NCBI RefSeq assembly: GCF_020697055.1
Contig: NZ_JAJFBP010000001.1
Coordinates: forward strand, 1-64,000
Source: Panacagrimonas sp.
GTDB taxonomy: Bacteria > Pseudomonadota > Gammaproteobacteria > Nevskiales > Nevskiaceae
DNA length: 64,000 nucleotides
Direction: 5' to 3'
Shown: positions 7,941-18,184 of the stretch, one piece after another
Layout of the letters: each line of letters starts with the position of its first letter
Numbering within the stretch: the first letter of the stretch is position 1
Notes under the pieces: generated by a model
Databases searched by the model: none
What the model saw: only the letters and a program-made list of their open reading frames with translations
What the model was told of the DNA's origin: nothing
Program-made: the position numbers and the translations under genes

Positions 7941-9332
7941 ATGCAGATTCGCGAAAGCAGCTTCGGCTACTGGTCCAGTCAACCGGCGTTCCTCGCCGTC
8001 GCCTCGGGCGCAGCGCTCGGCATCGGCAACAGCGCACGTGTGCCGTACCTGATGAGCGAATACGGCGGCGTGGCGTTTCTTCTGGTGTACCTGCTGTGCC
8101 TGCTGCTGGTCGCGCTTCCGATCCTGGTCGCGGAGTGGGCGCTCGGTCGCTGGATGCGCGACGAACTCGGCGCCGGATTCGCGCGCTTGTCGCAGGCATC
8201 GAACGCGAACCGTGCGTGGAGCTGGCTCGGGCGGCTGTCGGTGATCGGCGCCGTGATGATCCTGTCGTACTACAGCGTGATCGCGGGCTGGAGCCTCGGC
8301 TACCTGTTCCGCGGCGCCGGCGGTTTTCTCGCGGAGCGTGATTCGAGCGAGGCATCGCGCATCTTTCTCAAACTGGCGCGCGACCCCGAACGCAGCCTGG
8401 CGTGGCACACGCTGTTCATGGTGGTGGTGACGGTCGTGGTCTCCTACGGCTTTCGCGACGGCATCGAACGCGCCGCCCGCCGCATGCTTCCCGCGGTGTT
8501 CCTGTTGACGATGGCGTTCGCGGTGCTGGCCTTCTACGTCGGCGCACCCGAGGAGGCGGTACGGGCCATGGTCACGCCGGATTTCTCGCGCCTGGGTTGG
8601 CGCGGCGTGGTGGAGGCGCTGTATCAGGCCTTCTTCACGCTGGGGCTCGGATTGGGCGTGATGATGACCTTGGGAGCCTACCTGCCGGCGAGCGTTCCCC
8701 TGGTGCGGCTCGGACTGTGGGTGATCGCGGCCGACTGCATCTTCGGCATCCTGGCCGGAGCCGGATTGCTGTCGTTGCTGATGGCGGCGGACATGAAACC
8801 CACCAGCGGGTTGGCGCTGATCTTCCAGAGCTTTCCGCAGGCGCTGCCCAACTCGGTCGCGGGCGTGGCGCTGGCGGTGCTGTTCTATCTGCTGCTGTTC
8901 CTGGTCACCTTGCTCGCGGCCGCGACGTTGCTGGAGCCGGTCACGCGCTACCTGATGGAACGCTATCGGCAGACGCGCGTCTTCGCGGCGATGGGCGCAG
9001 CGGTGATGGTGTGGTTCCTCGGCATCGGCAGCCTGCTGTCGTTCGGCGTGACGGCGGAGGTGCGCCTGTTCGGACAGAACTTCTTCGATTGGATGCAGTT
9101 CCTGACCAGTTTCGTGATCGTGCCCATCGGCGGGCTGATGGTCTGCGTCTTCGTGGCGCGCATCCTGCCGCGGGACGTGAGCCTCGCGGTATGGGGACCG
9201 CGCGAACGGCGACTGCACGGCGCGTGGCGCTTCTGCCTGCGCTACCCGGCGCGGCTGGCGCTCGTGGTGGTGCTGCTGCACGGACTCGGGCTGCTCGACT
9301 GGTTCGCCGGACTCTGGGCGGTGCCGTCGTGA
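7941..9332 (+). CDS. Neurotransmitter:sodium symporter (NSS/LeuT) family transporter
   Basis: The 463-residue protein is an integral membrane protein with about 11-12 helices. Its first helix carries the NSS signature ASGAALGIGNSARVPYLM, followed by YGGVAFLLVYLLCLLLVALPILVAEWALGRW, closely resembling LeuT-type transporters in which the broken first helix binds sodium and substrate. Family members carry amino acids or related amines into the cell with Na+. The substrate is not predictable. The stop codon overlaps the rnfH start by one base (TGATG), so the two are translationally coupled although no functional link is known. Confidence 0.92.
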   Translation: MQIRESSFGYWSSQPAFLAVASGAALGIGNSARVPYLMSEYGGVAFLLVYLLCLLLVALPILVAEWALGRWMRDELGAGFARLSQASNANRAWSWLGRLSVIGAVMILSYYSVIAGWSLGYLFRGAGGFLAERDSSEASRIFLKLARDPERSLAWHTLFMVVVTVVVSYGFRDGIERAARRMLPAVFLLTMAFAVLAFYVGAPEEAVRAMVTPDFSRLGWRGVVEALYQAFFTLGLGLGVMMTLGAYLPASVPLVRLGLWVIAADCIFGILAGAGLLSLLMAADMKPTSGLALIFQSFPQALPNSVAGVALAVLFYLLLFLVTLLAAATLLEPVTRYLMERYRQTRVFAAMGAAVMVWFLGIGSLLSFGVTAEVRLFGQNFFDWMQFLTSFVIVPIGGLMVCVFVARILPRDVSLAVWGPRERRLHGAWRFCLRYPARLALVVVLLHGLGLLDWFAGLWAVPS

Positions 9333-9637
9333 TGCCGATGCGCGTGGAGATCGTGTTCGCCACGCCGACGCAGCAGCATCGAGAACACCTGGAAGGCGAA
9401 GCGGGGATGACGCTGGGCGATGCCATCGCGCGTAGCGGGCTGGCCTGGGTGCTCGAAGCGTCGGGCGAATCGCCCGTTCAGATCGGCGTATTCGGACGCC
9501 TGCGCGGCCTGTCCGACGTCGCGGTCGACGGCGACCGGATCGAGATCTACCGCGGACTGCTCGCCGATCCGAAGGCGAACCGGCGACGACGAGCCGCCGG
9601 TCAGAGACGCGTCAAGGGCGGCGCGTATCGGGGTTGA
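9332..9637 (+). CDS. rnfH: RnfH family ubiquitin-like protein
   Basis: The 101-residue protein has the RnfH (UPF0125) beta-grasp pattern: MRVEIVFATPTQQ, EAGMTLGDAIARSGL, QIGVFGRLRGLSDVAVDGDRIEIYRGL, and a basic tail ADPKANRRRRA. Its biochemical role is not settled; in gammaproteobacteria it usually lies with ratA near smpB and bamE. Here bamE follows tail to tail with a 26-bp overlap, but no ratA is present. An internal ATG at 9338 is an alternative start. Confidence 0.93.
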   Translation: MPMRVEIVFATPTQQHREHLEGEAGMTLGDAIARSGLAWVLEASGESPVQIGVFGRLRGLSDVAVDGDRIEIYRGLLADPKANRRRRAAGQRRVKGGAYRG

Positions 9638-10052
9638 TGACGATATCCGAGTCGTTGTCCTCGGCGCTGCGCTCGGCGTTGGCGCGGTCGATCTTGTCGG
9701 CCTTGATCACTGCATCCGCGTCCGGCCGCGACAGGGCATTGGCGTCTCGCTGGTCTTCGGCGCCTTCGAGGCGGGCGAGCTGGTTGCCTTCGAAGTAGAC
9801 CGACACGGTGCGCTGCGTCACCTCGCCACGGGGCGACTTGTAGTAGCCCAGGTAGTCCCAGCGATCGTCGCGAAACGGCGTTGCGGCCAGCGGCGTTCCC
9901 ATCACGAACTTGACCTGCTCGCGGGTCATGCCCGGCTTGAGCTTGTTGAGGTCGCGCTGTTCGATGACATTGCCTTGGCGCGTGGGGAGCTTGTAGATGA
10001 TCTGGCAGCCGCTCAGGCCGACGAGCAGAAAGGACAGCAGCAGGACGCGCAT
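9612..10052 (-). CDS. bamE: Outer membrane assembly lipoprotein BamE
   Basis: The 146-residue protein begins with a lipoprotein signal peptide ending in LSGC (C16), followed by the BamE (SmpA/OmlA) fold with LNKLKPGMTREQVKFVMGTP and WDYLGYYKSPRGEV. It is a periplasm-facing outer-membrane lipoprotein of the Bam complex, which inserts beta-barrel proteins; BamA is also encoded in this window (24614-26926). A TTG at 10070 would add six residues, but the ATG gives a normal signal peptide. The gene is divergent from fur, as in many gammaproteobacteria. The C-terminal tail, rich in Asp and Arg, is longer than in E. coli. Confidence 0.96.
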   Translation of the reverse strand: MRVLLLSFLLVGLSGCQIIYKLPTRQGNVIEQRDLNKLKPGMTREQVKFVMGTPLAATPFRDDRWDYLGYYKSPRGEVTQRTVSVYFEGNQLARLEGAEDQRDANALSRPDADAVIKADKIDRANAERSAEDNDSDIVINPDTRRP

Positions 10053-10078
10053 TCGGGTTGAAGTGGGCAAGGGGTCGC

Positions 10079-10097
10079 GGATAATAAACCCTTATCC
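10079..10097. promoter_or_regulatory. Candidate operator between bamE and fur
   Basis: GGATAATAAACCCTTATCC is a perfect 6-7-6 inverted repeat in the 62-bp divergent gap. Its GATAAT...TTATC ends resemble the halves of the Fur box consensus, so it may be an autoregulatory Fur site. It also contains TAATAA-like sequence that could serve as a -10 element. Binding is inferred only. Confidence 0.45.
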
Positions 10098-10114
10098 CCG
10101 TGCAGAGTTCCATC

Positions 10115-10564
10115 GTGGAATCCACCGACCTGCGAAACGCCGGCCTGAAAGTCACCCTGCCGCGCCTCAAGATCCTGGAAATCCTGGAGAACAGCGCGAC
10201 TCGCCACCTGTCGGCCGAGGACATCTACAAGGATCTGATCCAGCACGACGAGGATATCGGCCTGGCCACCGTCTACCGGGTCCTGACGCAGTTCGAGCAG
10301 GCCGGACTGGTCAAGCGCCACCACTTCGAGGACGGTCACGCGGTGTTCGAACTGGATCGCGGCGAGCACCACGACCACATGGTGGACATCGAGTCGGGCA
10401 AGGTCGTCGAATTCGTCAGCGACGAGATCGAACGCCTGCAGCACCAGATCGCCGAGAAACAGGGCTACGACATCGTCGGCCATAGCCTGGTGCTGTACGT
10501 GCGCCCGCGCGGCAACAAGGCGGCCGCCTCGCGCCGGGGGCTGCCCAGCGGCGCCAAGAACTGA
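10115..10564 (+). CDS. fur: Ferric uptake regulator Fur
   Basis: The 149-residue protein has the winged-helix DNA-binding domain (LRNAGLKVTLPRLKILEIL, then HLSAEDIYKDL and GLATVYRVLTQFEQAGLV) and the dimerisation/metal domain with KRHHFEDGHAVFEL and HHDHMVDIESGKVVEF. It represses iron-acquisition genes when loaded with Fe2+. The CxxC pairs of many Fur proteins are absent (MVDIESG in place of a Cys-containing segment), as in some other gammaproteobacterial Fur proteins. The start chosen is GTG 10115 (MESTDLRNAG), which matches the usual Fur N-terminus; an upstream GTG at 10100 would add five residues. Confidence 0.96.
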   Translation: MESTDLRNAGLKVTLPRLKILEILENSATRHLSAEDIYKDLIQHDEDIGLATVYRVLTQFEQAGLVKRHHFEDGHAVFELDRGEHHDHMVDIESGKVVEFVSDEIERLQHQIAEKQGYDIVGHSLVLYVRPRGNKAAASRRGLPSGAKN

Positions 10565-10567
10565 GGC

Positions 10568-11566
10568 CTAGACCCGCGCCAGCAGGTCGAGCACGCGACG
10601 CTCGGCCCAGGAGTCGAAACGCCAGTTCTCGATGAAGCCGCAATGCCCGCCGCGATCGGTCAGCTCGTAGGCGAGCATCGAGCCACGGACGCAGAGGCCT
10701 TCGAAGTCGCGTATCGGGATCACCGAGTCGTCGCGCGCGGTGATCACCGCCAGCGGCGTCGGTGACTGCATCAGCATCCCGGGCGACAGCGTGTACTGCG
10801 CCAGGTAGTCCTCGTAGCTGTCGTACTCGGTGAAGTCGGCGACGAACCGGCGCGTCATCTCGACGAAGCCGCGTACTCCGCGAAACCCGGAGAAATCGTA
10901 ATGCGGCCACGCGCTGCGCTTGGCCTCGAGCGTGCGTCGCCACTTGTCCATGAAGTACCAGCGGAACAGCGCAGGTCCGCCGTCGATGCCGTGCAACGTC
11001 GCCTCCGGATTGATCGAAGGCGAGACGCCCACGGCCAGGCGCGGGTACACGCCGCGCGCCGGCCCCTGCAGTCCGACTCGCAGCGCGAAATTGCCGCCCA
11101 GCGAGAAGCCGATGACGAGCAGCGGGCCTTCCGGAGCGAGCGCGTGCGCCGCTCCCACGGCGTCCAGCACTTCGTCCATTCGCCCCGAATGGAACATCGC
11201 CTCGTTGAGATGGTGCGTGCCGCCGTGGTCGCGCAGATTCAGGCGGAACGTGGCGTAGCCCGCCCGATGCAGCTGCGCGGCCATCGAATACACGTAGCTC
11301 GAATCGTGGCTGCCCTCCCAACCGTGGATCAGCACCACGAGTCCGCGCGAGGCGATCGATGCGGGCGCCGGCGCGAAGCGGCCGGTCAGGCGCACGCCGC
11401 CGCGGCAGTCGAGCACATGCGCGCTCGAGATCGCGTCCAGGTCGATGCCGAGGCGACGCCAGGCGCGCTTGGCGGGTCGCCGGCTGGCCAGCGTCGCCTG
11501 CAGGCCCGGATGGCGCAGTCCGAAGGCGGGCGCGAACGCGCCGGGAGCGTGCAAGAGGGCGTCCAA
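10568..11566 (-). CDS. YheT-family alpha/beta hydrolase
   Basis: The 332-residue protein belongs to the YheT/UPF0017 hydrolase family. It has the family-typical N-terminus (FAPAFGLRHPGLQATL), an oxyanion stretch LIHGWEGSHDSSY, the nucleophile elbow GFSLGG with S155, TARDDSVIP carrying the acid, and RGGHCGF carrying the catalytic His. Physiological substrates are not established; the fold indicates ester or thioester hydrolysis. The start is taken as TTG at 11566, one base after the dapE stop codon; there is no ATG near the domain start. This arrangement implies translation coupled to dapE. It converges on fur with a 3-bp gap. Confidence 0.88.
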   Translation of the reverse strand: MDALLHAPGAFAPAFGLRHPGLQATLASRRPAKRAWRRLGIDLDAISSAHVLDCRGGVRLTGRFAPAPASIASRGLVVLIHGWEGSHDSSYVYSMAAQLHRAGYATFRLNLRDHGGTHHLNEAMFHSGRMDEVLDAVGAAHALAPEGPLLVIGFSLGGNFALRVGLQGPARGVYPRLAVGVSPSINPEATLHGIDGGPALFRWYFMDKWRRTLEAKRSAWPHYDFSGFRGVRGFVEMTRRFVADFTEYDSYEDYLAQYTLSPGMLMQSPTPLAVITARDDSVIPIRDFEGLCVRGSMLAYELTDRGGHCGFIENWRFDSWAERRVLDLLARV

Positions 11567-11567
11567 T

Positions 11568-12716
11568 TCAGCGCGCGGCGATGTCGCGCAGCGTCGCCTC
11601 GTAGATCCGGGACAGCGGTTCGAGATCGGCGACGCGCACGTGCTCGTCGATCTTGTGGATGCTGTCGTTGATCGGACCGATCTCGACGACTTCCGCGCCC
11701 CAGGGCGCGAGGAACCGCGCATCCGAGGTTCCACCGCCGGTGAACAGCTCCGGCTCGGTGATCCCGGTGACCTCGCCGATGGCGGCGCGCGCCGCCTCGA
11801 TCAGGCGGCCGGGGCGCGTCAGAAAAGGCTGCCCCGTGTGCCACCAGTCCGCCTCGTACTGCGGACACCAGCGGTCGAGCACCGCGTGAACGCGGGCCTT
11901 GAGGTCCTCGGCGCGCGACTCGGTCGAGTAGCGGAAGTTGAACACCGCCTCGGCCGCGCCCGGGATCACGTTGCTCGCGCCGGTGCCGGCGCGAAAGTTC
12001 GAGACCTGGAACGAGGTCGGCGGGAAGTGCGCGTTGCCTTCGTCCCAGCGCGTGGCGACCAGCTCGGCCAGCGCCGGCACGAGGCGATGCACGGCGTTGT
12101 CGCCCTTGTGCGGATAGGCAACGTGGGCCTGCTTGCCGATCACGCGCAGGTTGCAGCCGAGCGAGCCGCGACGGCCGACCACGATGCGATCGCCCAGCCG
12201 TTCGCTCGACGAGGCTTCGCCGACGACCGCGTAGTCGGGCACCAGGCCGCGAGCCTGCAGCAGCTTTACCGCGTGCTGCGTCCCCCAGGTCGCCATACCC
12301 TCCTCGTCGCTGGTGACCAGGAAGGCGAGGGTGCCGGGGAGATCGAATCCCGACCGGAGCAGGCGTTCGACCGCGCAGGTCATCGCAGCGAGACCGGACT
12401 TCATGTCGGCAGCGCCGCGTCCGTACAGCACGCCGTCCCGCACGCTCGGAACGAACGGGTCCGAAGACCATTGCTCGAGCGGACCGGTCGGCACGATGTC
12501 GGTGTGTCCGGCCAGGATCGTCAGCGGCCGACCGCTGCCGCGCGTGGCCCACAGGTTGGTCACGCCCTCGGCATCGAGGTACTCGATCGAAAAGCCCAGC
12601 GGTCGCAGGCGCGAGGCCAGGACCTCGCAGCAGCCGGCGTCATCGGGCGTATTCGAGCGCCGTGCGATCAGCGCGCAGGTCAGGTCCAGGACCGACGACG
12701 GGGATTCCGCGTTCAA
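11568..12716 (-). CDS. dapE: Succinyl-diaminopimelate desuccinylase
   Basis: The 382-residue M20-family metallohydrolase has the zinc ligand motifs LAGHTDIVP, GRGAADMKSG, TSDEEG and the C-terminal DSIHKIDEHV, with the dimerisation domain in between. It removes succinate from N-succinyl-LL-diaminopimelate in lysine and peptidoglycan precursor synthesis, directly after the succinylase branch begun by DapD, whose gene is immediately upstream. The start is TTG at 12716, two bases after the dapD stop; no ATG is available at the right place, so coupled initiation is likely. Confidence 0.95.
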   Translation of the reverse strand: MNAESPSSVLDLTCALIARRSNTPDDAGCCEVLASRLRPLGFSIEYLDAEGVTNLWATRGSGRPLTILAGHTDIVPTGPLEQWSSDPFVPSVRDGVLYGRGAADMKSGLAAMTCAVERLLRSGFDLPGTLAFLVTSDEEGMATWGTQHAVKLLQARGLVPDYAVVGEASSSERLGDRIVVGRRGSLGCNLRVIGKQAHVAYPHKGDNAVHRLVPALAELVATRWDEGNAHFPPTSFQVSNFRAGTGASNVIPGAAEAVFNFRYSTESRAEDLKARVHAVLDRWCPQYEADWWHTGQPFLTRPGRLIEAARAAIGEVTGITEPELFTGGGTSDARFLAPWGAEVVEIGPINDSIHKIDEHVRVADLEPLSRIYEATLRDIAAR

Positions 12717-12718
12717 GT

Positions 12719-13534
<816 letters not shown>

Positions 13535-13575
13535 TGAATTACTTTCAAGCGGGAGCCTGTCGGCCCCGTAATGGA

Positions 13576-16266
13576 TCAATTCTCGCTGCGATCGAGCGTG
13601 CGCGTCAGGACCTCGCGCAGCTCTTCCAGCGTGGTTTCGTCGGTGATCTGCCGATGGTCGGAATCGGTGATGAAAAAGACGTCCTCGGCGCGCTCGCCGA
13701 TGGTGCCGATCTTGGCGGCGTCGAGCAGGATGCCGCGCTTGTGAAAGGCGCGGCCGATCATCGACAGCAGGCCCGGCTGGTCGGCTGTCACCAGTTCCAG
13801 GATCGTGCGGCCGCGCGCCTCGTCCCGGCTGAAGTAGACCGTCGTGGGCGTATTGAAGTGCTTCAGGCGGTGCGGGATGCGCCGGTTGATCTCGATGTTG
13901 GAGACCGCGGGATCCGCCAGCACCTTGCGCAGCTGCTGGCCGATCTCCTCGAGCCGGTGCGGGCTCTGGATCGGCGAGCCGTCGCCTTCCATCACCACGT
14001 AGGAGTCGAGCACGAAGCCGTCGGCCGAGGTGTGGATGCGTGCGTCCAGGATGTTCAGGCCCAGCCGCGCGAGCACGCCGGTGGACAGCGCGAACAGGTG
14101 ATCGCGGTCCCGCATGTAGACGAACACCGTCGTGCCACGACCGCCGACGTTGGCGACCAGCACCAGGGGCAGATCCTCGTCGGTCGCACGCAGGATCGCC
14201 GGCAGATGCCAGGCCAGCTCCTCGGGCGAATGGCGCAGGAAGTATTCGTCGCCGAACCGGGACCACGTCGCGTCGGCGGCGGCCACGTCCAGGCCGCTCG
14301 CGGACAGGATGGCCATCGCCTCGGACTGGGTCTCGTCGACCATCTCTTCCTGGCGAAGCGGATTCTCGACGCCGCGCTCGAGCGTGCGACGCGTCGACTT
14401 GTAGAGATCGAGCAGCAGCGATTCTCGCCAGGAATTCCACAGCGCCGGGTTGGTCGCGCGGATGTCGGCGACCGTCATCAGGAACAGGTAGTCCAGGTGC
14501 GTGCCGTCGCCGACCTTGCGGGTGAACTCGGCCACGATCTGCGGATCGCTGATATCGGCGCGCTGCGCGGTGAGCGACATCACCAGGTGGTTCTTCACCA
14601 GCCACGCCACGAGTTCGGCATCGGCGTGCGACAGGCCGTGATCGAGGCAGAACCGGCGCGACTCGTCGGCGCCGATCTCGGAGTGATCGCCGCCACGGCC
14701 CTTGGCCATGTCGTGGAAGAAGCCGGCGAGGTAGAGCACGTCCTGCTTGCCGATCTTGTCCATCAGCTGGCTGCAGAACGGCATCTCGTGGCGGAAGCGA
14801 TCCATCGCGAAGCGCCGCAGGTTGCGCACCACGTACAGCGTGTGTTCGTCGACGGTCAGCGTGTGGAACAGGTCGTACTGCATCAACCCCACGATCTTGC
14901 CGAAGGCCGGCAGATAACGGCCCAGCACGCCGTAGCGGTTCATGCGGCGCAGGTTGCGCGTGAGGCCGCGACGTTCGCGGAACATCTCGATGAACAGGCT
15001 GCGCGCGCGCACGTCGTTGCGCACCTCGTCGGTCATCAGCCGTGAATCGCGCAGGATCATGCGCACGGTCTGCGCGCGGATGCCTTCGAGGCCGCGATGC
15101 TGCTGCATCAGCAGGAAGATCTCGATCAGCGCCTTGGGATCCTTGCGGAAGACGTCGTCGTTGCGCGCTTCCATGTAGCCGTTGCGGATCTGGAAGCGCG
15201 AGTTGATGACCTTGACCTCGGCATCCGGCAGCGGATGCAGGATCGCTTCCTCGAACAGCTGCAACAGCATGTCGTTGAGGCAGCTCAGCGACTTGATGGT
15301 GCGGTAGTACAGCTGCATGAACTGCTCGACCGCCTGGTTCTTGTTGTGCGGATCGTTGTTCACGTATCCGAACAGGCTCGCCACCTTCACCTGATGGTCG
15401 AACAGCAGGCGGTCCTCGCGGCGCCCGGTGATCATGTGTAGCGCAAAGCGCACGCGCCACAGGAAGTCCTGGCCGGCGAACAGCTCGTCGCACTCCTGCT
15501 TGGTCAGGAACCCGTGGTCGCGCAGCTCGGCCAGCGTGCTCGCACCGAAGTGGCGCTTGGCGACCCAACCGATCATGTGGATGTCGCGCAGGCCGCCCGG
15601 CGATTCCTTGATGTTGGGCTCGAGCTTGTAGCCGGTGTCGTCGTACTTGCGATACCGCGCGACCTGTTCGGCCTTCTTGGCGCGGAAGAACTCGGCCACC
15701 GGCCACACCCGCGCGGGCGTCAGACGCTGCTGCATCGCGCCGAACAGCGCTTCGTCGCCGGTCAGGAAGCGCGCTTCCATCAGGTTGGTGATGACCGTGA
15801 TGTCCTTGGCCGCTTCCGACACGCACTCGTCGAGCGAACGCACGCTGCTGCCCACTTCCAGGCCGATGTCCCAGAAGAAGGCGGTGAGCTCCTCGAGCGG
15901 ACGCCGTAGACGCTCCAGGCTGGTGCCGTCGTGCAGCAGCAGGATGTCGATGTCCGACGCCGGCAACAGCTCGCCGCGGCCGTAGCCGCCGACCGCCACC
16001 AGCGCGATACCGGCGGCGTCCTGCGGCAGGTGCCGGGCCCAGGCCTCGCGCAGCACCTCGTCGACCAGGTGTGCGCGAGCGCGAACCAGTGATTCGGCGG
16101 CCTGGCCGTCGTGGAACAGGCTCAGCAGGCGTTCGCGGCCCCAGCTCAGCGTCGCGCGAAAGGCGGGGATCGGCTTGCCGGCGTCGGCGCGCAGGCGCGC
16201 GCGCACCTTGCGCGCTGAAAACACGCTGGCTGAATCGTCTTCTGCGAGTTCGAGTTCGGCGCCCAC
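13576..16266 (-). CDS. glnD: Bifunctional PII uridylyltransferase / uridylyl-removing enzyme GlnD
   Basis: The 896-residue protein has the full GlnD architecture: nucleotidyltransferase domain with GGYGRGEL at 93-100 and the metal-binding D105/D107, the GlnD linker domain, an HD hydrolase domain ([28 protein letters not shown]), and two C-terminal ACT domains that sense glutamine. It uridylylates PII proteins under nitrogen limitation and removes UMP under nitrogen excess. The start is GTG at 16266. No PII gene is in the window; dapD follows and map precedes, an order common in this bacterial group. Confidence 0.96.
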   Translation of the reverse strand: MGAELELAEDDSASVFSARKVRARLRADAGKPIPAFRATLSWGRERLLSLFHDGQAAESLVRARAHLVDEVLREAWARHLPQDAAGIALVAVGGYGRGELLPASDIDILLLHDGTSLERLRRPLEELTAFFWDIGLEVGSSVRSLDECVSEAAKDITVITNLMEARFLTGDEALFGAMQQRLTPARVWPVAEFFRAKKAEQVARYRKYDDTGYKLEPNIKESPGGLRDIHMIGWVAKRHFGASTLAELRDHGFLTKQECDELFAGQDFLWRVRFALHMITGRREDRLLFDHQVKVASLFGYVNNDPHNKNQAVEQFMQLYYRTIKSLSCLNDMLLQLFEEAILHPLPDAEVKVINSRFQIRNGYMEARNDDVFRKDPKALIEIFLLMQQHRGLEGIRAQTVRMILRDSRLMTDEVRNDVRARSLFIEMFRERRGLTRNLRRMNRYGVLGRYLPAFGKIVGLMQYDLFHTLTVDEHTLYVVRNLRRFAMDRFRHEMPFCSQLMDKIGKQDVLYLAGFFHDMAKGRGGDHSEIGADESRRFCLDHGLSHADAELVAWLVKNHLVMSLTAQRADISDPQIVAEFTRKVGDGTHLDYLFLMTVADIRATNPALWNSWRESLLLDLYKSTRRTLERGVENPLRQEEMVDETQSEAMAILSASGLDVAAADATWSRFGDEYFLRHSPEELAWHLPAILRATDEDLPLVLVANVGGRGTTVFVYMRDRDHLFALSTGVLARLGLNILDARIHTSADGFVLDSYVVMEGDGSPIQSPHRLEEIGQQLRKVLADPAVSNIEINRRIPHRLKHFNTPTTVYFSRDEARGRTILELVTADQPGLLSMIGRAFHKRGILLDAAKIGTIGERAEDVFFITDSDHRQITDETTLEELREVLTRTLDRSEN

Positions 16267-16280
16267 GGGGAACCAGTTGG

Positions 16281-16344
16281 TAGGCGTTAGACGTTAGGCG
16301 TTAGCACCACGGAAGAATACTCGCCCACTTCCGCTAACGCCTAA
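16281..16344. repeat. Intergenic inverted-repeat element
   Basis: In the glnD-map gap, three tandem variants of a TAGGCGTTAG-like unit are followed after 27 bp by GCTAACGCCTAA, making a perfect 12-bp inverted repeat (16294-16305 with 16333-16344). A further short palindrome (GCGAGCGTAGCGAG) follows at 16346. It resembles a REP-type mobile palindrome and may fold in the map-glnD transcript. Confidence 0.7.
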
Positions 16345-16382
16345 AGCGAGCGTAGCGAGTGTCCTCCCGCCTACCGCCGCTT

Positions 16383-17174
16383 TCAGATCGTCTCGTCCGT
16401 ACGCAGGGTCAGGACCTCGAAGCCGTCCTCCGTCACGAGCACCGTGTGCTCCCACTGCGCCGACAGCGAATGGTCCTTGGTGACCACGGTCCAGCCGTCC
16501 GGCAGCAGCTTCACGTCCGGCCGGCCGGCGTTGAGCATCGGCTCGACCGTGAAGCACATACCGGCCTGCAGCTCCATGCCGGTTCCCGGTTTGCCGTAAT
16601 GCAGGACCTGCGGCTCTTCGTGAAAGATCTGGCCGATGCCATGGCCGCAATACTCCCGCACGATCGAATAACCGCGGCCTTCGGCGTGCTTCTGGATCAC
16701 GTTCCCCAGATCGCCCAGGCGCGCGCCGGGGCGGATGCACCGGATGCCGGCGACCATGGCTTCGCGCGTGGTCTCGACCAGGCGCCGGGCCAGCACGGTG
16801 GGCTCACCGATGTAGAAGGTCTGGCTGGTGTCGCCGTGCCAGCCGTCCTTGATGACGGTGATGTCGATATTGATGATGTCGCCGCGCTTGAGAACCTTGG
16901 CGCTCGGGATGCCGTGGCACACCACCTGGTTGACCGAGGTGCAGATCGACTTCGGGAAACCCTTGTAGTTCAGGGGGGCCGGAATGCAGCCGAGTTCCCC
17001 GACGATGTACTGGTGGCAGATGCGGTCGAGTTCGTCGGTCGATACGCCGGCCTTGACGTGCGGTGCGATCATCTCGAGCACCTGGGCGGCCGCGCGGCCG
17101 GCTTCGCGCATCTTCTGGCGCTCTTCCGGGGTCTTGATCGTGATGCCCATTCGAGTGGGGGATTCGGATTCCAT
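16383..17174 (-). CDS. map: Methionine aminopeptidase type I
   Basis: The 263-residue protein has the pita-bread fold and the five metal ligands of type I methionine aminopeptidases: two Asp in NIDITVIKDGWHGDTS, His in GHGIGQIFHEEP, Glu in FTVEPML and Glu in QWEHTVLV. It removes the initiator Met from new proteins. The ATG at 17174 is used; a second in-frame ATG at 17150 would give a shorter, also plausible, N-terminus. It is divergent from rpsB, the usual arrangement in gammaproteobacteria. Confidence 0.96.
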   Translation of the reverse strand: MESESPTRMGITIKTPEERQKMREAGRAAAQVLEMIAPHVKAGVSTDELDRICHQYIVGELGCIPAPLNYKGFPKSICTSVNQVVCHGIPSAKVLKRGDIINIDITVIKDGWHGDTSQTFYIGEPTVLARRLVETTREAMVAGIRCIRPGARLGDLGNVIQKHAEGRGYSIVREYCGHGIGQIFHEEPQVLHYGKPGTGMELQAGMCFTVEPMLNAGRPDVKLLPDGWTVVTKDHSLSAQWEHTVLVTEDGFEVLTLRTDETI

Positions 17175-17226
17175 CTTGAGGTCGTTGTCCGGTGAATTTC
17201 CGCGCTGCCGAGCGGACTTGGCGCGG

Positions 17227-17255
17227 TTGAGACAGCGAGCCGCGCATGCTATAAA
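17227..17255 (+). promoter_or_regulatory. Sigma-70 type promoter for rpsB-tsf
   Basis: TTGAGA and TATAAA are separated by exactly 17 bp, an almost consensus sigma-70 promoter. It lies about 130 bp ahead of rpsB, leaving a leader of about 120 nt that starts near a T-run and could hold the S2-responsive control described for rpsB leaders in other bacteria. Confidence 0.75.
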
Positions 17256-17384
17256 GCCGCGCTTTTTTTGGCAACGAAGCGACCCTGCAGAAGTCCGGCA
17301 GGGCGCAAACCATCCGCCGCCGGCCTTGGGTGCATCCGTACTTCACTCCGGCGCGGTCTGATCCAACCCAAGGAGTTGTTTCAC

Positions 17385-18182
17385 ATGTCGAATGTCACCA
17401 TGCGCCAGCTGCTGGAGGCGGGGGCCCACTTTGGCCACCGTACCCGTTACTGGAACCCGAAGATGGACGAATACATCTTCGGCAGCCGCAACAAGATCCA
17501 CATCATCAACCTCGAGAGCACCCTTCCGCTGCTGAAGGACGCGTGCTCCTACGTCGGCAAGATGGCCGCCAGCGGCGGCCGCGTGCTGTTCGTCGGCACC
17601 AAGCGCGCCGCCCGCGAGGCGATCGAGGCCGAGGCCCAACGCTGCGGCATGCCGTTCGTGAGCCAGCGCTGGCTCGGCGGCACGCTGACCAACTTCAAGA
17701 CCATCAAGGGCTCGATCAAGCGCCTGCACGAGATGGAGAAGCAGGTCGAGGACGGCACCATCAACCGCCTGTCCAAGAAGGAGCAGCTGCTGTTCGGTCG
17801 CGAGCTCGAGAAGCTGCGCCGCTCGCTGGGCGGCATCAAGGACATGCCGAGCCTGCCGGACTGCCTGTTCGTGATCGACACCGGCTACGAGAAGATCGCC
17901 GTGGCCGAGGCCCGCAAGCTGGGCATTCCGGTCGTCGCCGTGGTCGATTCCAACAACGACCCCGAGCTGATCGACGTGGTCATCCCGGGCAACGACGACG
18001 CCACCCGCGCGATCAAGGTCTACGCCCAGTGCGTGGCCGACGCCATCATCGAAGGTCGCGGCTCCAACACGGTCGCCCCGCGTGAAGAGGCAGCCGATTC
18101 CGCCGCCGCCGAAGAGCGTGGCGCGCGTCGTCCGCGTGGTCCGCGCCGTCCGGCCGGCCGTGGCGAGAAGGCGGAGGGCTGA
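17385..18182 (+). CDS. rpsB: 30S ribosomal protein S2
   Basis: The 265-residue protein has the S2 signatures [22 protein letters not shown] at the N-terminus, [26 protein letters not shown] and [25 protein letters not shown]. It is part of the small ribosomal subunit near the mRNA exit channel. AAGGAG lies nine bases before the ATG. The C-terminus carries an Arg/Pro/Ala-rich extension of about 25 residues. It is followed two bases later by tsf, the classic pair. Confidence 0.98.
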   Translation: MSNVTMRQLLEAGAHFGHRTRYWNPKMDEYIFGSRNKIHIINLESTLPLLKDACSYVGKMAASGGRVLFVGTKRAAREAIEAEAQRCGMPFVSQRWLGGTLTNFKTIKGSIKRLHEMEKQVEDGTINRLSKKEQLLFGRELEKLRRSLGGIKDMPSLPDCLFVIDTGYEKIAVAEARKLGIPVVAVVDSNNDPELIDVVIPGNDDATRAIKVYAQCVADAIIEGRGSNTVAPREEAADSAAAEERGARRPRGPRRPAGRGEKAEG

Positions 18183-18184
18183 GC

